From positions 1 through 62,445 of the forward strand of contig JAFXZW010000097.1 of the NCBI GenBank assembly GCA_017541035.1: a stretch of DNA of 62,445 bases, read 5' to 3'. Each line of letters starts with the position of its first letter. Within the stretch, counting starts at the first letter, position 1. Below are positions 15,770-24,276 of this stretch, in pieces. Source of the DNA: Eubacterium sp. (lineage in GTDB: Bacteria; Bacillota; Clostridia; Lachnospirales; Lachnospiraceae). Made by a program: the position numbers and the translations under genes. The notes under the pieces are model-generated. The model was given only the letters and a program-made list of their open reading frames with translations. It searched no databases and was not told the origin of the DNA.

Positions 15770-16801
15770 TCAAAACCGATTACACTCCAGCATCATCCCA
15801 ACGCCCTCTTCAAGTCCGATTATCGCCCGCCAGCCAAGAGCCTCCAGTTTTGACGCATCCAGAGAAGAATTCTGCATCTGATTAAAGGCCTTCCTCTCCT
15901 GATCCGTCGGATTTTCAAAGCGGACATTCTGTCCGGCCAGTCGGGCCATCATCTCTGCGAATTCCCGAATGGTCACAACGGAATCCCTGTTGGAAATGTT
16001 ATATGCCTCCCCGGGCATCCCCTGAAGCAGCACCGTGAGGATAGCCGAAGCGCAGTCATAGGAATGACAGTAGGACCGAAGCTGATCCCCGGCGCTTTTC
16101 ATGACGATGTCCTTTTTCTCCAGAACATTTTTCAGAAACTGGGCCGGCGCACGGTCATCCGATGCCGGGATCCAGGAACCGTAAATGTGCCCGGGGCGCA
16201 CGATGCAAACCTCCTGTCCGTACTCTTCCATGAAGGAGGCGCACAAAGTCTCAGCCGCTCTCTTTCCCATCGGATAGCAGGAACGCGGATTCAGCTGATC
16301 CACATAGTAAGCATCCTCCTCCCGATAAGGCTCCCGGGAATCCCTGTTGCCGTACACCTCACTGGAGGAAAGGCACAGGACTCGTTTTACATTTCCGGTC
16401 TTTGCCGCCTGAAGGACCTTCTCCAATCCGAGGAGATTACCCATCAGGGTTTCCACAGGTTGCTCACGATACAGGCGGGGGCTGCAGTTTCCTGCGCAGT
16501 GAATGATCAGATCCCCTTCATAGGAGAGCTCATCCTTGAGCACATCGAAACGAAGAAAATCCGGTTGCTCATCCGCGTAGGAAAAGCGTTCCCGGATTAC
16601 TTCCTCCCTCCGTCCGGAGGCTGTAATATGGATATTCATTTGCCAGGTGCGATTCATTTCCAGCAGAAGATCGATCACGGAGGATCCGATCAGTCCGGAC
16701 GCGCCGGTCACCAGGATCCGTTTTCCCGAAAGGGCTTCTCTTCCCGGGATCGCCTCCACTGCTCTCTCAACCGCTTCCCGGTTACAAGGCAGAAACTTCA
16801 T
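15770..16801 (-). CDS. NAD-dependent sugar epimerase/dehydratase (extended SDR)
   Basis: Extended short-chain dehydrogenase of 343 residues, acting on a nucleotide sugar. The NAD-binding loop TGASGLIGSS lies at about 32-41, CLSSSEVYGNRD carries the catalytic serine region near 143-154, and YPMGK (near 177-181) is the YxxxK pair. IIHCAGNCSPRLY resembles UDP-glucuronate decarboxylase relatives. GAGGT lies upstream of the ATG. The next gene downstream by transcription is independent, but upstream lie the TarI-like cytidylyltransferase and the LTA-synthase-like gene, so a role in a surface polymer is likely. The substrate is not determined. Confidence 0.85.
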   Translation of the reverse strand: MKFLPCNREAVERAVEAIPGREALSGKRILVTGASGLIGSSVIDLLLEMNRTWQMNIHITASGRREEVIRERFSYADEQPDFLRFDVLKDELSYEGDLIIHCAGNCSPRLYREQPVETLMGNLLGLEKVLQAAKTGNVKRVLCLSSSEVYGNRDSREPYREEDAYYVDQLNPRSCYPMGKRAAETLCASFMEEYGQEVCIVRPGHIYGSWIPASDDRAPAQFLKNVLEKKDIVMKSAGDQLRSYCHSYDCASAILTVLLQGMPGEAYNISNRDSVVTIREFAEMMARLAGQNVRFENPTDQERKAFNQMQNSSLDASKLEALGWRAIIGLEEGVGMMLECNRF

Positions 16802-16819
16802 TATTTACCTCAATCTATA

Positions 16820-16930
16820 GATCCTTCGCTGCGCTCAGGATGACAGGTTATTATCACTCCGTCACCCGGCGCAGTTTCACGCGGACAGACTATTATCACT
16901 CCGTCGCCCGGCGCCGCTTCACGCGGACAG
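16820..16930. repeat. One HPERSEGS-type repeat and a 42-bp tandem duplication
   Basis: A single copy of the ATCCTTCGCT...CTCAGGATGAC repeat lies at 16820-16845. Two 42-bp units follow (16847-16888 and 16889-16930), differing at a few bases; the second ends one base before the cytidylyltransferase stop. No gene is seen here. Confidence 0.8.
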
Positions 16931-16931
16931 G

Positions 16932-17648
16932 CTACTTCAGCCAATCGTCTTTCTTCATGCTCAGAAATGCTTTGAAGGTTTCCAGATCTTCCTTCGTGGT
17001 CAGCTTGATATTTCTCTCGGAGCCCTTTGCAAAGTACAGGCGTTCTCCCAGTTCCACCATCATGGTGTTCGTATAAGCCGATCCGTAGATACCGATCTCC
17101 TTTTCAAAAGCCTCATGATATGCGGAATCCAGTCGTCCGAAGCGGTAGGCCTGGGGCGTAGTCACCTTTCGCAGGGTCTCCCGCGGGATGTATTTCACGG
17201 TGGAAATGTCATCATCCACCACAAAAATCTGATCATTATAGGGTGTGGACGTCACCGCATTTCCGTACTGTTTGCATTTCTCGATCACATCTGTCAGAAC
17301 GTATTCATCTACCATGGGGCGGATACCGTCATGAATGATCACGATGTCGTCCTCACCGCAGATTCCCTCCAGATTGTATACGCCGTTCCGTATGGATTCC
17401 TGACCTGTCGCGCCACCGGAAATGACCCACTGCAGCTTCGTGATTCCGAACTGCTTCGCATAGGCCCGCAGCACGTCGTGCCAGCCATCGATACAGACGA
17501 CCTCAATGGCATCGATCTGGGGATGCTTCTGAAATCCCTCCAGCGTGTAGATCAGCACCGGCTTGTCATTCACATTGATGAACTGCTTGGGGATATCCTG
17601 CCCCATGCGACTGCCGACTCCGCCGGCGATGATCACCGCTACGTTCAT
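16932..17648 (-). CDS. IspD/TarI-family cytidylyltransferase
   Basis: CTP-dependent transferase of 238 residues. The nucleotide loop AVIIAGGVGSRMGQDIPKQF lies at 3-22, and DIVIIHDGIRPMV near 101-113. The AGG-VGSRMG form with IPKQF and the sequence VTTPQAYRF are closer to TarI (ribitol-5-phosphate) and related sugar-alcohol enzymes than to typical IspD, though automated annotation may call it ispD. ATG 17648 is chosen because GGAGG lies five bases before it; an ATG four codons upstream lacks a site. It lies between the LTA-synthase-like gene and the SDR gene. Both functions remain possible, and ispE at 9282 would need an IspD. Confidence 0.85.
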   Translation of the reverse strand: MNVAVIIAGGVGSRMGQDIPKQFINVNDKPVLIYTLEGFQKHPQIDAIEVVCIDGWHDVLRAYAKQFGITKLQWVISGGATGQESIRNGVYNLEGICGEDDIVIIHDGIRPMVDEYVLTDVIEKCKQYGNAVTSTPYNDQIFVVDDDISTVKYIPRETLRKVTTPQAYRFGRLDSAYHEAFEKEIGIYGSAYTNTMMVELGERLYFAKGSERNIKLTTKEDLETFKAFLSMKKDDWLK

Positions 17649-17665
17649 ATGGTCCTCCATTTTAT

Positions 17666-17887
17666 TCTGTCATTCCGACACTTTATGCTGAAGAACTCTT
17701 CGTCCTGAAGATCCTTCGCTTCGCTCAGGATGACATTCTTCTGTCATTTTGATACTTTAAGCTGAAGAACCCTTCGTTCTGAAGATCCTTCGCTTCGCTC
17801 AGGATGACATGCTTCTGTCATTTTGATACTTTAAGCTGAAGAACCCTTCGTCCTGAAGATCCTTCGCTTCGCTCAGGATGACATGCC
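17666..17887. repeat. 74-bp tandem repeat, three copies
   Basis: Units 17666-17739, 17740-17813 and 17814-17887 fill the whole gap between two minus-strand genes; the last ends three bases before the sulfatase stop. Each contains ATCCTTCGCTTCGCTCAGGA, the well-known [16 protein letters not shown]-encoding palindrome found scattered in many bacterial genomes. Copies 2 and 3 are almost identical. Confidence 0.95.
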
Positions 17888-17890
17888 TCA

Positions 17891-20788
17891 TCATGGTGTT
17901 ACAGCATTTCCGGCATTTCCATCATTTCCGGCATCCGCACCGTTTCCGGCATCCGCGCCGTTTCCGGCATTTCCATCATTTCCGGCGTCTGCACCGTTTC
18001 CGGCATTTCCGTTATTCGTTCCGGTACCCCCGTTTCCGTTCTGATCAACGGTTCCCGTGCCGTTCTCCGACCAGACAACCGGCGCCTTAGTATAATCGTA
18101 TTTCTTCTCAATATCCGGGAAGAGTCCCAGGTTATACAGATGTCCGAAATAATCCGTTTCCAGGACGCCGTACATGTAGTTGATCTTGTTATTGACGATC
18201 TTCTGTATCCGGTCCTCGTAATCCTCCGGCAGCTTTTCCGCTGCGCTCTTCGGCGTGAATTCCCCGTTCAGATAGGTTCCCTTATCTGTCTTCCACTCAC
18301 GGAAGAGGTTGAACATGATGGGTTCCGCATCGGAGAAGACATCACGTCCGGGAAGCAGACGGGAATCCCAGTAGGTTCCGAACAGATTCGACAGTGTCGG
18401 AAGGATATCGATGGAGCATACAGGTGTATCCACCACGATGGGATCCATCTTCTCCAGGCAGCCGCTCCAGATGATCAGGCGGTTGTGGTCACGCTGCAGA
18501 TAGTTTGTTACATTGTAGCCGTACAGCTCGGAAAGCAGAGGCATCTGGCCCAGGGCCGCGTCATTATCCAGACCGTAGGGGAAATGATCCGCCGAGATAA
18601 CGATCACCGTATCATCCAGAATTCCGGCTTTTTCGAGATTCTCAACAAGCCAGGTAAGGCCTGCCTCCAGCTCCAGATTACATGCGATATATGCCTTTAC
18701 ATCGTTGGAATATGGCAGATTCTGTACTTCATCCCAGTGCTTGCGCGACTGACTGTTGGATTCCTTACTGTAAGCCGAGTGACCGCTGACAGTCATGTAA
18801 TAAATGTTGAAGGGCTGCTTATTCACATACTGACCGAAGGTACCCTTGAACATTTCCAGGTCACTCTCCGGCCAGCCGCCGGTGATGTAGGCCTCGGCGC
18901 CGTTTCCGACGCCCTCATACCCGTCACAGTAGCCCAGGTTCACATGTGTCTTATGGCGGCTGTAATAGGTATACTCGTTGTTGTGGTACATTTTACCGTA
19001 GTAACCCAGCCGGTCAAGCTGACTTCCCATGGTGAAATAGTTGTTATAGGTTGCCAGCTGCTTCATGGACTGACCGCCCATGGTAGGAAGCATACCGATC
19101 AGGTTGGAATACTCACCACCCGTGGTTCCCGCACTGGCAGGCTGATAATAATCCGTAAAGTTGATACCCTTTGTCGCCATCCGGTAAAGGGTCGGTGTCA
19201 GATTCTTATCAATGATATCACCGCTGAAGGCTTCCGCGGACATGAAGATCAGGTTCTTCCCTTCAAAAAGGCCGGTATACTCATTCTTCATGGACGCGTT
19301 GAGGGAAGCTACGTATTTATCCAGCTCCGCATAGGTACCATTATCATTCTTAGCCACATCCGAGAAGGAAATGGGATACCTGTTCGGAGTATATACTACA
19401 GGCTCCGGTTCTGTCGAAGCCTCCTCCGTATTTGTTCCGTCCTGCGTCCCCGTGGTTGTCGTCTTTGGGCCTGACGTTGATGTGGTATCCTTGGCCACAT
19501 GGCTGTCGTCCACATCACCAAGATCGAATTCCTGATTCTTATTCGCTCCTGTCATCTTCCGCCAGACTTCCTTCCGGATACCGGTCATGAGACCGAAATC
19601 CGTCACGGCGCTCTCAAAGTAATACTGGTCGCCGTATACCAGACGATACTTCTTTACCATGAGGATCAGAAGCAGGCACCCGATATAAAGGGCAGCCATG
19701 GTAATGGCCATTTTGATCTTACGCTTGCTGCCTGTCTTCATGGAAAGCAGGTGTCTCTTATCGAAGGCAAGCTCAAACACCAGGAAAAGAACGGTAGGCA
19801 GTATGTACAGAATGATGTGCACGATACCCTGGGAGGATGTGATCAGACGGAAGATATCCGCCTTGAATCCGCCCGCAGCGTCCGCCGCACCGTAAATGAC
19901 CGTATTCAGGTCATAGAATACCTTAAACTGCAGGTAAACAAAATATTCGATCAGGAATGGGATCACCGGCAGGAAGATCAGAAATGCCTTGATCCACATA
20001 TTTACCGTTCTGTTTCTCGAAATAGAGGAAAGAAGGGATGCGATCAGTCCGAAGAACACAGAAAAAAGGAGGATATAGATGGTCTGCATCCCCCAGAAAT
20101 TCCTCACTGTGGTCAGATTGAAAATAGCCTCATAGTAGAAATAGATCACCGGGATCATCGCACGGGAGATAAAGAAGAACAGCTTCTTATGATCCTTGTA
20201 GAAGTCTCCGATCCGCTCCTCTACAGGAACCTTCTCACGTCTCCCGCTGCTTCTCTCGTAGTTCTCTTCTTCCTGCGCTTCTCTTTCGGCGGCGTAACGA
20301 CGGTCTCTCTCCTGAACGGCTGCCGGACGTGCATTTCTCTTCGCACCCCCGGGAAGTCGTACTTCACGGGAAGCTGCCCCTGCAGAAGCTCTGCCTGATG
20401 AGCCGGCTGTGTTCCGGGATGCAGAGCTTTCTGCTGCGGAACTGCGCGTTGAGGCGGTTCCTGCCGTGCTCCGCGCCGTGCCGGTCGTACTACGAGTTGT
20501 TCCGGTCGTACTCCTCGCTGCGCCGGAAGCGCCTCCTACCGGGCCCGATGTACTCCTGGGCTTCGGCCTTACTTCCGTATCTCTCCTTACGGATCTTGAT
20601 TCTTCACCTGCCATATTGCTCCTGTCACTGCTGCTTCTTCGTGCCTCCGGCGTCCTGCTTTCGGTACCCTTCATAGGACGTTTTCCGGAAATGATATCCT
20701 CTTCTTCCTGTTCCAGTTGCCGGATAAACTCCAGATCCTCTTCCGAAAGCTGGATTGCGCCATCCGGACGCTCATCAAAATCACTCAT
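17891..20788 (-). CDS. LTA-synthase-like sulfatase family membrane protein
   Basis: Protein of 965 residues. Residues 1-195 are disordered and S/T/R-rich. About 205-390 hold five transmembrane helices. The extracellular sulfatase-fold domain (about 490-880) has GKNLIFMSAEAFSG (metal-binding E), SAGTTGGEYSNLIGM with the candidate catalytic threonine, and VIVISADHFPYG (metal-binding D and H). It ends with about 60 residues of G/N/A/D repeats (NAGNGADAGND). LtaS-type enzymes transfer glycerol phosphate to lipoteichoic acid; some relatives act on other substrates. The start at 20788 follows AAGGA. A strong promoter lies upstream. Downstream are TarI-like and SDR genes. Confidence 0.88.
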   Translation of the reverse strand: MSDFDERPDGAIQLSEEDLEFIRQLEQEEEDIISGKRPMKGTESRTPEARRSSSDRSNMAGEESRSVRRDTEVRPKPRSTSGPVGGASGAARSTTGTTRSTTGTARSTAGTASTRSSAAESSASRNTAGSSGRASAGAASREVRLPGGAKRNARPAAVQERDRRYAAEREAQEEENYERSSGRREKVPVEERIGDFYKDHKKLFFFISRAMIPVIYFYYEAIFNLTTVRNFWGMQTIYILLFSVFFGLIASLLSSISRNRTVNMWIKAFLIFLPVIPFLIEYFVYLQFKVFYDLNTVIYGAADAAGGFKADIFRLITSSQGIVHIILYILPTVLFLVFELAFDKRHLLSMKTGSKRKIKMAITMAALYIGCLLLILMVKKYRLVYGDQYYFESAVTDFGLMTGIRKEVWRKMTGANKNQEFDLGDVDDSHVAKDTTSTSGPKTTTTGTQDGTNTEEASTEPEPVVYTPNRYPISFSDVAKNDNGTYAELDKYVASLNASMKNEYTGLFEGKNLIFMSAEAFSGDIIDKNLTPTLYRMATKGINFTDYYQPASAGTTGGEYSNLIGMLPTMGGQSMKQLATYNNYFTMGSQLDRLGYYGKMYHNNEYTYYSRHKTHVNLGYCDGYEGVGNGAEAYITGGWPESDLEMFKGTFGQYVNKQPFNIYYMTVSGHSAYSKESNSQSRKHWDEVQNLPYSNDVKAYIACNLELEAGLTWLVENLEKAGILDDTVIVISADHFPYGLDNDAALGQMPLLSELYGYNVTNYLQRDHNRLIIWSGCLEKMDPIVVDTPVCSIDILPTLSNLFGTYWDSRLLPGRDVFSDAEPIMFNLFREWKTDKGTYLNGEFTPKSAAEKLPEDYEDRIQKIVNNKINYMYGVLETDYFGHLYNLGLFPDIEKKYDYTKAPVVWSENGTGTVDQNGNGGTGTNNGNAGNGADAGNDGNAGNGADAGNGADAGNDGNAGNAVTP

Positions 20789-20840
20789 TCTCTGATTCCT
20801 TTACTATTTAAATGGACCATATCTGCTAAATAACTTATCT

Positions 20841-20869
20841 ATTATATCCTATTAAATGGAAAATGGCAA
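20841..20869 (-). promoter_or_regulatory. Promoter of the LTA-synthase-like gene
   Basis: On the minus strand TTGCCA (20864-20869) and a consensus TATAAT (20841-20846) are 17 bases apart, 53 bases upstream of the start. It overlaps the region just beyond the MscS stop. Confidence 0.75.
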
Positions 20870-20873
20870 GACA

Positions 20874-21725
20874 CTATGCTCCATCCTTCATAACCACATT
20901 GATATACCGGAACGGAATCTCGATTCCTGCCTCCTTCATGGCATTCATGACGCGAAGATTGATGTCGCTCTTCACCTCTTCCGACGGGTGGTCCGGTTGG
21001 AAATATACCGTAGTAGCCATAACCAGGCTGCTGTCCTCATATGCGATGAAATATACGGGTCCGTATTCATTTTTATTCTTCCAGGCAGGAATCGTGAAAG
21101 GAGATTCCTCCACTGCCTTACGGATCACCGCCATGGCCTTCTCCACATCTGTTCCGTAGGCCACATTAAACCGAAAATGGATCGATCTGATCTTGGTATT
21201 ATAGCTCATATTGCGGATCACACAGCTATTCACCTTTGAATTCGGAATGATCCTGACAACCGAATCGATCTCCTTAATTACCACATGCCTTTGCGTGATA
21301 TCCGTAACGATCCCCATCACGCCGTTATCCATTTCCACACGGTCACCGATCTCAAAAGGCTTGTTAATACTGATCATCAGCCCGCAGAAAAGGTCACTGA
21401 TGACCGGCCCCGCAGCAAGACCTATCACAGCAGCCATGATGGTAGTTCCCTGAAAGATAGTCTTTCCGAAATCCGCCGTGGCAGAGGAGCTGGTCAGTAC
21501 CCAGACAACTGCTACGGTAATGATCACGATCCGGATCACATTTCTCGTGAAACGCAGCTTGATGGATTTCTTCTCCAGCATCCGCTTTGCAAAGATTCTT
21601 TTCTCTATCTTCAGAAGGATAAAAGTCACAACAAAAGCGATCGCCGAGAAAATCAGTAATTCCAGAACCTTCCCCAGCATATCATCCTTCGAAAAGTATT
21701 CTTCCAGATTGAAAGCAAGCAGCAT
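20874..21725 (-). CDS. MscS-family mechanosensitive channel
   Basis: Small-conductance mechanosensitive channel protein of 283 residues, releasing solutes at osmotic downshock. Transmembrane helices lie at about 20-40, 64-84 and 95-120. The pore-lining helix region includes GTTIMAAVIGLAAGPVISDL, and the MscS beta domain is recognisable at NKPFEIGDRVEMDNGVMG and VVIKEIDSVVRIIPNS. The C-terminal domain is present. The ATG at 21725 has AGAGG at 8 bases; the GTG six codons upstream lacks a site. Confidence 0.9.
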   Translation of the reverse strand: MLLAFNLEEYFSKDDMLGKVLELLIFSAIAFVVTFILLKIEKRIFAKRMLEKKSIKLRFTRNVIRIVIITVAVVWVLTSSSATADFGKTIFQGTTIMAAVIGLAAGPVISDLFCGLMISINKPFEIGDRVEMDNGVMGIVTDITQRHVVIKEIDSVVRIIPNSKVNSCVIRNMSYNTKIRSIHFRFNVAYGTDVEKAMAVIRKAVEESPFTIPAWKNKNEYGPVYFIAYEDSSLVMATTVYFQPDHPSEEVKSDINLRVMNAMKEAGIEIPFRYINVVMKDGA

Positions 21726-21751
21726 ACAAAATACCTCTTTCACGTTATGAG

Positions 21752-21780
21752 AAAGCCCCGGTTTTTCATGCCGGGGCTTT
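21752..21780 (-). terminator. Hairpin downstream of the small membrane-protein gene
   Basis: Stem AAAGCCCCGG / CCGGGGCTTT (21752-21761 and 21771-21780), beginning 10 bases beyond the stop at 21790. The T-tract is short on either strand, so termination may be partial and allow read-through to mscS. Confidence 0.6.
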
Positions 21781-21789
21781 CTCCATATC

Positions 21790-22113
21790 TCAGGCCTCTT
21801 CTTTTACTTTAAGAAATGGGATCTTCTCCAGAGGAATCTTCTCCGTCGGGATCTTCTCCATAACCTTTTCCTTCGCGTCATTCACCGCAGCTCTCACCTT
21901 TTCAGATCTCGTGTAAGCCAGATATCCTGCCGCTGCAACCACACCGATCACAACAACCCGACGGACAAAAGCCCTTCTTTTCTTCTTGAGCTTCTTCTTA
22001 ACGGTTGCCTTAACAGCCTTTTCGATCCCTGCTTTCGCCTTTTCCTTTTCGGAGTCCTCCATATCTGCCAGAATATTTTCCAGCATTCCATCGAAGTCCT
22101 TATCCAGTTTCAT
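21790..22113 (-). CDS. Small single-TM protein of unknown function
   Basis: Protein of 107 residues, not recognised. An N-terminal charged helical part (about 1-45, LDKDFDGMLENILADMEDSE) is followed by a basic KKKLKKKRRAFVRR stretch, one transmembrane helix (about 51-66) and a charged tail with repeated EKIP units. GGGAGG lies seven bases before the ATG. It lies downstream of the lemA terminator and upstream of mscS. Confidence 0.7.
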   Translation of the reverse strand: MKLDKDFDGMLENILADMEDSEKEKAKAGIEKAVKATVKKKLKKKRRAFVRRVVVIGVVAAAGYLAYTRSEKVRAAVNDAKEKVMEKIPTEKIPLEKIPFLKVKEEA

Positions 22114-22208
22114 TCATATTCCTCCCTTCACATTTTCGGGTCTTGTTTCAACCAAAATCAGAAAATATTATAAAGAATAAAACTTCGAGTGTCAAGGGAG
22201 ATGAAAAC

Positions 22209-22233
22209 GCCGGCAGGGGGAAATCCTGCCGGC
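22209..22233 (-). terminator. Intrinsic terminator of the LemA operon
   Basis: Perfect GC-rich stem GCCGGCAGG (22209-22217) / CCTGCCGGC (22225-22233), followed on the minus strand by GTTTTC. It lies 18 bases beyond the LemA stop. Confidence 0.75.
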
Positions 22234-22250
22234 ATTCTGAGGGTTTTATA

Positions 22251-22799
22251 TTAAAATGTCATTCTGACATCCTGACGACGAATCTCATCTGCTACAAAGA
22301 ATTCTCTCTGAACAGCGCCAATGCTGCTTGCCACCATGCTGCTGGGGAAGGTGACCAGCTTCGTATTGTAAGCTGTCACATTTGCATTGTACAGTCTGCG
22401 GGATGCCTGAAGATGCTCTTCTACATCCGCGATGGTTCTCTGAAGCTCCAGGAAATTCGTGTTGGAGCGAAGCTCCGGATAATTCTCAGCCAGGATACGG
22501 ATCTGCCCGGACAGCTGATCCATCTGACCGTTGACCATGTTTCTCTCCGACATGGACATGCCGGAACGCATTGCCGTGATCTGCGTCAGGGTAGCTAACT
22601 CATGCTCCCTGTATCCCCTTACCACATCCAGCATCTTGGTGAGGGTGTCATATCTCTTCGTCAGCGCGACATCGATTCCCGAAAGCGCCTCATCCACCTT
22701 CAGCGCAGCCACCTTGATGGAATTGGAAAGGGAGATCCAGGTGATCACAAAGATCAGGATTATGCCTAAAACAACTCCGATAATAATTGCAGCAGTCAT
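22251..22799 (-). CDS. LemA-family protein
   Basis: Membrane-anchored helical protein of 182 residues with an N-terminal transmembrane helix (about 3-24), then long coiled helices. The family pattern is clear: VALTKRYDTLTKMLDVVRGY and ENYPELRSNTNFLELQ, with AYNTKLVTFPSSMVA near the C-terminus. The ATG at 22799 follows AAGGAG. The gene lies 59 bases after a DUF3137 gene, a frequent partner of LemA. LemA function is not settled; envelope maintenance has been proposed. Confidence 0.92.
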   Translation of the reverse strand: MTAAIIIGVVLGIILIFVITWISLSNSIKVAALKVDEALSGIDVALTKRYDTLTKMLDVVRGYREHELATLTQITAMRSGMSMSERNMVNGQMDQLSGQIRILAENYPELRSNTNFLELQRTIADVEEHLQASRRLYNANVTAYNTKLVTFPSSMVASSIGAVQREFFVADEIRRQDVRMTF

Positions 22800-22858
22800 T
22801 GTTACTCCTTTCTCTCCCTTTTCCGAGGGAGAAACCAAACCCGGTTTGCCGGGACATT

Positions 22859-24070
22859 TTACGGTAAACAGTTCAATATTTCGATCAGTGCTTCGATCAC
22901 TTTGACATCCCTTAGCATCCTCTCCCTCTCCCGGGGATACTCGATAGCTCTTGTTGTCTGTGCATCAAAAGCATCTACGCGATTATCCAGTCCGATGTAC
23001 AGCTTTTGCTGTACGATCACCATGGTGACCCTGCCGTACATCTGATGCAGATATTTCAGCCGCTGCATCATGGCCGGCGTCAGGATGTAGAAAGCATCAT
23101 GCGGATTCATTGCCTTAACGGCAAATTCCTTGTTGAACTCCACATCCTCCATTTCCACCTTGTCCAGCTTCAGCCTGTTATCCGGGGTACCCGCATAGCG
23201 AAAATCCTTTGAATGAACCATGACAGGCATCGTCTGCTTTCTGGTATAATCAAATGAGAACATACGGCCCTGAAAATATGTGACCGTGTAGGAGTTCCTT
23301 CCGCTGTTGTTGTGGTACTGTACCGTTACATCCGCCTGTTCAAAACGGACTCCGCGCCACAAGGCACAAAGGTAATCCTCCGAATGGTACCGGTTCCCCA
23401 TGCGTACCAGACCGGTATGCCGTACCCACATTTCGTCGAAGCCCCTCTTCCAGTCATAGAATACATCCTGAAAATGTTCCATCAGAAGCTGCTTTACGAA
23501 GGTTTCCTTATAAAGCGCCTTCAGCCGGTCCTTCTTCTTCCTGATTCCGGGCAAAAGTACGATCAGCGCAACAACCGGCACAAGTACCATCATGAACAGA
23601 GCCATTCCTCTGAGGGCAAGAACGTTTCTTGCAAAAATAAGAGAGAGAAAGATCGGTGCGATCAGAGCAATTACCAAAAAGATATAACGGGAATTGATGG
23701 ACTTCCGAAGTCCCTCCATCTCCTGAAGAGTAAGATAAATACCGGACGTATTCATCTGCCCTCCGTTCGGAGTGTTCGGCCGGTTACCCATTCCATTATT
23801 CATCTGCCCGTAACCCATTCCGTTATTTATCTGCCGGTTACCCATTCCGTTATTCATCTGTCCGTAGGCAGGATTGTCGTAAGGATTCATCGCTCTCCCG
23901 GGCGCTCCGCCGCCTCCGTAGCCCATGCCCGGCATTCCTAACAGACCGCCGGACACCGTTCCCTGCGTATTTCCAACGGATGAAGGTGTACCCGGATTAT
24001 CCCGGATGAGCCGATATTTATCAGGATTCATCATGTCCTGACTTGGATTCAGATCAAACGGATCCTGCAT
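22859..24070 (-). CDS. DUF3137-type membrane protein with Gly/Asn/Met-rich N-terminus
   Basis: Protein of 403 residues. Residues 1-110 are low-complexity, with repeats of MGNRQINNGMGYGQMNNG type. Two transmembrane helices lie at about 130-175, separated by a short loop. The soluble C-terminal part contains LYKETFVKQLLMEHF and a globular domain fitting DUF3137, the usual LemA neighbour. The ATG at 24070 is chosen because AAGGAGGTG lies just upstream; the longer frame has no site. It is transcribed with lemA. Confidence 0.75.
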   Translation of the reverse strand: MQDPFDLNPSQDMMNPDKYRLIRDNPGTPSSVGNTQGTVSGGLLGMPGMGYGGGGAPGRAMNPYDNPAYGQMNNGMGNRQINNGMGYGQMNNGMGNRPNTPNGGQMNTSGIYLTLQEMEGLRKSINSRYIFLVIALIAPIFLSLIFARNVLALRGMALFMMVLVPVVALIVLLPGIRKKKDRLKALYKETFVKQLLMEHFQDVFYDWKRGFDEMWVRHTGLVRMGNRYHSEDYLCALWRGVRFEQADVTVQYHNNSGRNSYTVTYFQGRMFSFDYTRKQTMPVMVHSKDFRYAGTPDNRLKLDKVEMEDVEFNKEFAVKAMNPHDAFYILTPAMMQRLKYLHQMYGRVTMVIVQQKLYIGLDNRVDAFDAQTTRAIEYPRERERMLRDVKVIEALIEILNCLP

Positions 24071-24237
24071 GGCTCTCACCTCCTTCCAGCCGCCCTGCGG
24101 ATTCACTCACTCTCCGACCTGCCGGAAAAACATTTCGGAAAGCTGCTTGACATAAACTACATTACAAAAAATCAGCGAAAAAGTAAAGCGATAACTTCAA
24201 CCGGTACGTTCTTTTTCGTTCATAAAGTGAACGATTA

Positions 24238-24263
24238 AATGCCGCCGGAAATCCGACGGCATT
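24238..24263 (-). terminator. Terminator-like hairpin
   Basis: Stem AATGCCGCCGGA (24238-24249) / TCCGACGGCATT (24252-24263), 14 bases beyond the stop of the membrane protein at 24277. The T-run is short. Confidence 0.65.
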
Positions 24264-24276
24264 TATTATCAATCTG

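Noticed and set aside
16932-17648. Firm naming as ispD
   Set aside because: Its motifs fit TarI-like enzymes at least as well, and its neighbours point to envelope synthesis; the symbol is left empty.
18140-19474. Long open frame of 444 codons on the plus strand
   Set aside because: It lies antisense to the sulfatase gene, has no ribosome binding site of note and no family motifs; it is a shadow of the real gene. The same applies to the 431-codon frame opposite metY (37217-38512).
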